Shown here piece after piece: positions 34,287 to 37,339 of a stretch of DNA of 37,339 nt. The notes beneath the pieces are model-generated. The model saw nothing but the letters and a program-made list of their open reading frames with translations. It made no database searches and was not told where the DNA came from. This DNA is from Microgenomates group bacterium ADurb.Bin219 (lineage in GTDB: Bacteria > Patescibacteriota > Microgenomatia > UM-FILTER-40-11): contig MWCH01000011.1 of the NCBI GenBank assembly GCA_002069945.1, positions 1 through 37,339 of the forward strand, in the 5' to 3' direction. The translations under genes and the position numbers were made by a program. The stretch's first letter is position 1; every line of letters starts with the position of its first letter.

Positions 34287-36311
34287 ATGAAAGTTTTAGT
34301 TATCAGCCCGGAAAAAAAAGACCGTTCAAGCAGACAAAGAAGATTGCTGATTGTTCGGGCCTTGGAGGATTTAAAAATCAAATTATTGAATCCCTTGCCC
34401 GGACGTCCGCCGAAAAAACTCCGACCCTTGATGCTTTTTCCGAAAATTTCTTACGGAAAAGAAACCGCGCTTTTAGATAAGGCGGAGGTGGTTATTGCCG
34501 ATTTGACGGTAGCGGATTACAAAACGGATTTCTTGGTCTCTCAGGCTTTAGCCGAAGGCAAACCGGTTTTGGGGTTATTCGGAAGGGAAATAAACCGCGA
34601 AAAGATTTCTTCCTGGAACAAAGCGGAGTTTTTTTATTTTGATTATTTTGAGAAACAAAATATCAATTCCGTTTTGCGCCGTTTTTTTAGATTTCTCAAA
34701 CAGCTTAAGCAAAGGCGGGGAAAATTAATTGTTTTGGAAGGTTTAGATGGAGCCGGAAAAGCAACCCAGGCAAAATTGCTTTTGGATTATTTGCAAAATA
34801 GCGGCAGTCGTACAAAATATATTGAATTTCCGCGTTACTATTCCTCTTTCCACGGCGGAGTTATCGGCCGTTATTTAAAAGGAGAATTCGGCGGTTTAAA
34901 AGAAATCAATCCCTATTTGGCTTCCTTGACCTATGCGCTTGACCGCTTGACGGCCAGAGAAGAAATGGAAGATTGGTTAAGAAACGGCAATTTGGTTATT
35001 GCCAACCGCTATACCAGCAGCAGTTTGGCTTTTCAATCGGTCGGCATTAAGCCGGAAGATAAAGAAAATTTTTGGGATTGGCTTTTGGAGATGGAATACA
35101 AAGTTCACAAGTTACCCAGAGAAGATTTGGTCATCTTGCTTAATTTACCGCCGGAATTTAGTTTGAAAAAAGGAAAACAGAAAAAAAACACGTCCGACGA
35201 TCCGGAATATTTAAAAGAGGTTGCCGAAACCTATTTATCATTGGCCGGGAAATTCGGCCATTGGCGAAAAATTGATTGTTGTTTAAGAAACGGTAAATTG
35301 CGGTCGGTCAAGCAAATTCACGAAGAAATTGTTAAAATCTTAAAAGAGAAAAATATAATTTCTTTAAAAGACAATAAAAGAAAGACGAAAACAGTCAAGA
35401 TGAATAGGCTAATTGAATGTGTTCCCAATTTTTCCGAAGGAAAGGACAAAAATATTATTGCCCAAATTTTTTTGCCGGCAAAGAATGTTCCCGGGGTAAC
35501 TCTTTTGGATGTTGAATCCGATCCGGATCATAACCGTTGTTTGGGAACTTTGGTGGGCGAGCCGGAGGCGGTTTTGGCGGTTGTTTACGAGATGATTAAA
35601 ATTGCGACCGGCTTAATTGATATGGAAAAACACCACGGCGAACATCCGCGGATCGGAGCAACCGACGTTGTTCCCTTTGTGCCGGTGGCAAATATGTCTT
35701 TGGAAGATTGTGTTTTACTGGCCAAAAAACTGGGGGAAAAAGTTGGTCGGGAATTAAAAATTCCGGTTTATCTTTATGAGGCGGCGGCAACCAAACCGGA
35801 GAGGGTAAAATTGGAGGATGTCCGCCGGGGAGAATACGAGGGCTTAAAAAAAGTAATTGAATCCGATCCCGAACGCAAACCGGATTTCGGTCCGGCCAAA
35901 ATGCATCCGACCGCCGGAGCGATGGTAACCGGCGCCAGAAAATTTTTAATTGCTTACAACGTTAATTTGGAGACAAAAGACGTCAGTATCGCCAAAGAGA
36001 TTGCCAAATTGGTTAGAGAAAGCGGCGGCGGTTTTCCCGCGGTTAAAGCTTTGGGTTTTGAAATTGCCGAAAAGGGATACATTCAGATTTCTATGAATCT
36101 TTGCGATTTTGAAAAAACCAACATGGACACGGTTTTTAAAAAAATTAAGCAGGAAGCAGGCAAAAGAGGCGTTAAGGTTTTAAGCTCGGAAATTTACGGT
36201 TTATTGCCGGCGGCCGCGCTTAAAGGAATTAATTTGGAAGAATTGCAGTTGGTTGATTTTAAAAAGGAACAGGTCTTGGAGAGCAGAATAGAAAATGAAA
36301 CTGGCAGATAA
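34287..36311 (+). CDS. Fusion: deoxyribosyltransferase-like domain, second thymidylate kinase, glutamate formimidoyltransferase
   Basis: 674 residues in one frame. Residues 1-140 resemble nucleoside 2-deoxyribosyltransferase-like folds (KAEVVIADLTVAD, then SQALAEGKPVLGLF). Residues 145-355 are a thymidylate kinase with P-loop E151-GLDGAGKAT-160 (Ala replaces the usual Ser/Thr after Lys) and NRYTSSSLAFQ. After a Lys-rich linker, residues 372-674 are a full glutamate formimidoyltransferase: IECVPNFSEG, then KHHGEHPRIGATDVVPFVP with H449/H450/H453 near the folate site. It moves the formimino group from formiminoglutamate to THF. Residue 372 is a Met (ATG at 35400), so a separate product by internal initiation is possible, but no stop or strong ribosome site separates the parts. 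Confidence 0.82.
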   Translation: MKVLVISPEKKDRSSRQRRLLIVRALEDLKIKLLNPLPGRPPKKLRPLMLFPKISYGKETALLDKAEVVIADLTVADYKTDFLVSQALAEGKPVLGLFGREINREKISSWNKAEFFYFDYFEKQNINSVLRRFFRFLKQLKQRRGKLIVLEGLDGAGKATQAKLLLDYLQNSGSRTKYIEFPRYYSSFHGGVIGRYLKGEFGGLKEINPYLASLTYALDRLTAREEMEDWLRNGNLVIANRYTSSSLAFQSVGIKPEDKENFWDWLLEMEYKVHKLPREDLVILLNLPPEFSLKKGKQKKNTSDDPEYLKEVAETYLSLAGKFGHWRKIDCCLRNGKLRSVKQIHEEIVKILKEKNIISLKDNKRKTKTVKMNRLIECVPNFSEGKDKNIIAQIFLPAKNVPGVTLLDVESDPDHNRCLGTLVGEPEAVLAVVYEMIKIATGLIDMEKHHGEHPRIGATDVVPFVPVANMSLEDCVLLAKKLGEKVGRELKIPVYLYEAAATKPERVKLEDVRRGEYEGLKKVIESDPERKPDFGPAKMHPTAGAMVTGARKFLIAYNVNLETKDVSIAKEIAKLVRESGGGFPAVKALGFEIAEKGYIQISMNLCDFEKTNMDTVFKKIKQEAGKRGVKVLSSEIYGLLPAAALKGINLEELQLVDFKKEQVLESRIENETGR

Positions 36312-36843
36312 AAAAGTAAAAGATTTTCTTTCCGATTTGGCGGCCAAAACTCCGACTCCCGGCGGCGGGTCGGCAGCTGCTTTAGCCGGCGCCATGGCAG
36401 CGGCTTTGGTAGCGATGGTGGCGGAGTTTACTTTGGGAAAAGAAAAATATCAATCTAAAGAAAAGGATTTTCAGGAGATTTTAAATAAAGCAAAAAAGTT
36501 GCAACGGGAATTGACGGATTTGATTGATGAAGACTCTCAAGCTTATGAAGAAGTAGCCAAAAACAAAAATTCGGCCGGGGCAATTAAAAAAGCGGCCGAA
36601 ATACCCTTACAAACAGCCGAGAAATCGCTTTTGGTTTTGCAAATGGCCAAATTTGCTCATAAATATGGCAATCATAAACTAACTTCCGATTCTTTCGGCG
36701 CTGTTTATCTGGCGAAGACGGCGATTAGCATTGCTTTGGAAAACGTCAAGATCAATTTACCCTATTTGGTCGAAGAAAAGAGAAGAGAAAAAATGGCCGC
36801 TTCGGTTGAAAAAATAACCAAATTAACAAAAGAAGTAATTTGA
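36295..36843 (+). CDS. Formimidoyl-THF cyclodeaminase
   Basis: 182 residues, the FTCD_C/FchA family. The signature TPTPGGGSAAALAGAMAAAL (19-38) is intact and the rest is helical. It converts 5-formimino-THF to 5,10-methenyl-THF and ammonia, the step after the formimidoyltransferase encoded by the overlapping upstream gene (17-base overlap). In animals both activities are one FTCD protein; here they are split and the transferase is joined to a kinase instead. FolD, needed to reach methylene-THF for ThyX, is not in the window. Confidence 0.9.
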   Translation: MKLADKKVKDFLSDLAAKTPTPGGGSAAALAGAMAAALVAMVAEFTLGKEKYQSKEKDFQEILNKAKKLQRELTDLIDEDSQAYEEVAKNKNSAGAIKKAAEIPLQTAEKSLLVLQMAKFAHKYGNHKLTSDSFGAVYLAKTAISIALENVKINLPYLVEEKRREKMAASVEKITKLTKEVI

Positions 36844-36854
36844 AGCTATAAAAA

Positions 36855-37199
36855 TTATTTTTCTTTGGGATTGGCCTTTTTGGCTTTAGCAACCGTTTGG
36901 GAAGATTTTTTTGCAGGAGTTTTCTTAACAGATTTTTTAATTGGTTTTTCTTCTTTAACTTCCTTTTTGTTCGCCAGTTTTGCCAATCTTGATTTTAATC
37001 TGGCGGCTTTATTTTTGTGGATCACGTTAATTTTTGCCGCTTTGTCCAACAATTTAACTGCCAAACTAAGATTGGCTCCGGTCGGATTACGACGCGCTTT
37101 TATAAGGGCTTCCTTGTATTTTTCCCTGACCGCGCTATTTAAGCTGCCTTTTTTCTTGGAACTTCTTAAGGCTTTTTTTGATGATTTAAGAATAGGCAT
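36855..37199 (-). CDS. rpsT: Ribosomal protein bS20 with lysine-rich tail
   Basis: 114 residues. The first about 80 are bS20 (MPILKSSKKALRSSKKK, KARRNP, LDKAAKINVIHKNKAARLKSRL); the final about 35 are Lys/Ala/Pro/Thr-rich like the tail of bL28 in this window. It is convergent with the cyclodeaminase gene, 11 bases apart. No Shine-Dalgarno site; leader of about 25 nt. Confidence 0.94.
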   Translation of the reverse strand: MPILKSSKKALRSSKKKGSLNSAVREKYKEALIKARRNPTGANLSLAVKLLDKAAKINVIHKNKAARLKSRLAKLANKKEVKEEKPIKKSVKKTPAKKSSQTVAKAKKANPKEK

Positions 37200-37230
37200 A
37201 TATTTTGAAATTCGATATTAGATATTAGAG

Positions 37231-37259
37231 ATTATAAAGAGAGAGAAGGAAAAAAACAA
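37231..37259 (-). promoter_or_regulatory. rpsT promoter
   Basis: TTGTTT (37259-37254), 17 bp, TATAAT (37236-37231) on the minus strand. Confidence 0.65.
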
Positions 37260-37339
37260 GAAGGTGTATCCGTTGCATACTTGTTGGACTTTTTAAGATA
37301 ATCTACAACCGCTTTCATTGGTTCTTGGTTGTTTAGGGC
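37232..37339 (-). CDS. Probable 3' end of an upstream gene
   Basis: A minus-strand frame open from the window edge ends with TAA at 37234-37232 inside the rpsT -10. The residues include NNQEPMKAVVDYLKKSNKYAT, which look protein-like and helical, but 35 codons are too few to name it or to be sure. Confidence 0.3.
   Translation of the reverse strand, partial: ALNNQEPMKAVVDYLKKSNKYATDTPSCFFPSLSL

Noticed and set aside
35400-36311. Separate formimidoyltransferase gene starting at the internal ATG
   Set aside because: No stop codon or good ribosome site separates it from the kinase part; kept as a fusion with internal initiation as an alternative.

Overview
The window looks like a chromosomal piece of a Candidate Phyla Radiation (Patescibacteria) bacterium, most likely of the Microgenomates type. 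This is inferred from gene content and style, not from a marker tree. The signs are compact core genes, a giant Gly-X-Thr collagen-like surface protein, an unusually small MreD, an anaerobic ribonucleotide reductase without an ATP cone, a doubled ThyX, and many small unrecognised proteins. TGA is used as a stop (for example topA and mreD), so the code is standard table 11.

Layout. 1-6.1 kb (+): cell-surface block with a collagen-like protein cut by the window edge, a secreted M23 peptidase and a LytR_C-domain protein. 6.3-8.2 kb: tRNA-Tyr, a TMTC-like membrane/TPR protein and tRNA-Thr. 8.2-12.3 kb: M50 protease (-), rpmB plus a polysaccharide deacetylase (+), then fmt, def and a small gene (-). 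12.4-16.8 kb (-): O-antigen-ligase/TPR protein, an AmrS-type radical SAM enzyme, a candidate PD-(D/E)XK protein and a small gene that needs a -1 frameshift. 16.85-24.0 kb (+): elongation/peptidoglycan operon mreB-mreC-mreD-mrdA, then dprA, topA and a small gene.

24.1-29.5 kb is the unusual part. It is a mostly minus-strand set of small genes for mini zinc fingers, small membrane proteins, a secreted SH3-like protein and a DksA/TraR-type protein. They have good promoters, long leaders, boxA-like elements, strong Shine-Dalgarno sites and dense perfect hairpins, some inside coding sequence. Two of these transcription units run straight into tRNA or tRNA-like genes: a tRNA-Gly carrying an insertion in the anticodon loop, and a tRNA-like element without U8 and U33. 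A second polysaccharide deacetylase (+) sits among them.

29.6-36.8 kb (+): deoxynucleotide/folate operon nrdD-dut-thyX-tmk, then a fusion of a deoxyribosyltransferase-like domain, a second thymidylate kinase and glutamate formimidoyltransferase, then formimino-THF cyclodeaminase. Together these make dTDP precursors and feed one-carbon units to the folate pool that ThyX uses. rpsT (-) and a probable gene fragment close the window.

Two expression styles coexist. Several core genes (rpmB, def, O-antigen ligase, mreB, the nuclease-like gene, a deacetylase) have a -10 element, often extended (TGnTATAAT-like), only 6-10 nt before the ATG, predicting leaderless mRNAs. The small accessory genes instead have leaders of about 35-190 nt with boxA-like motifs and AAAGGAG-type ribosome sites.
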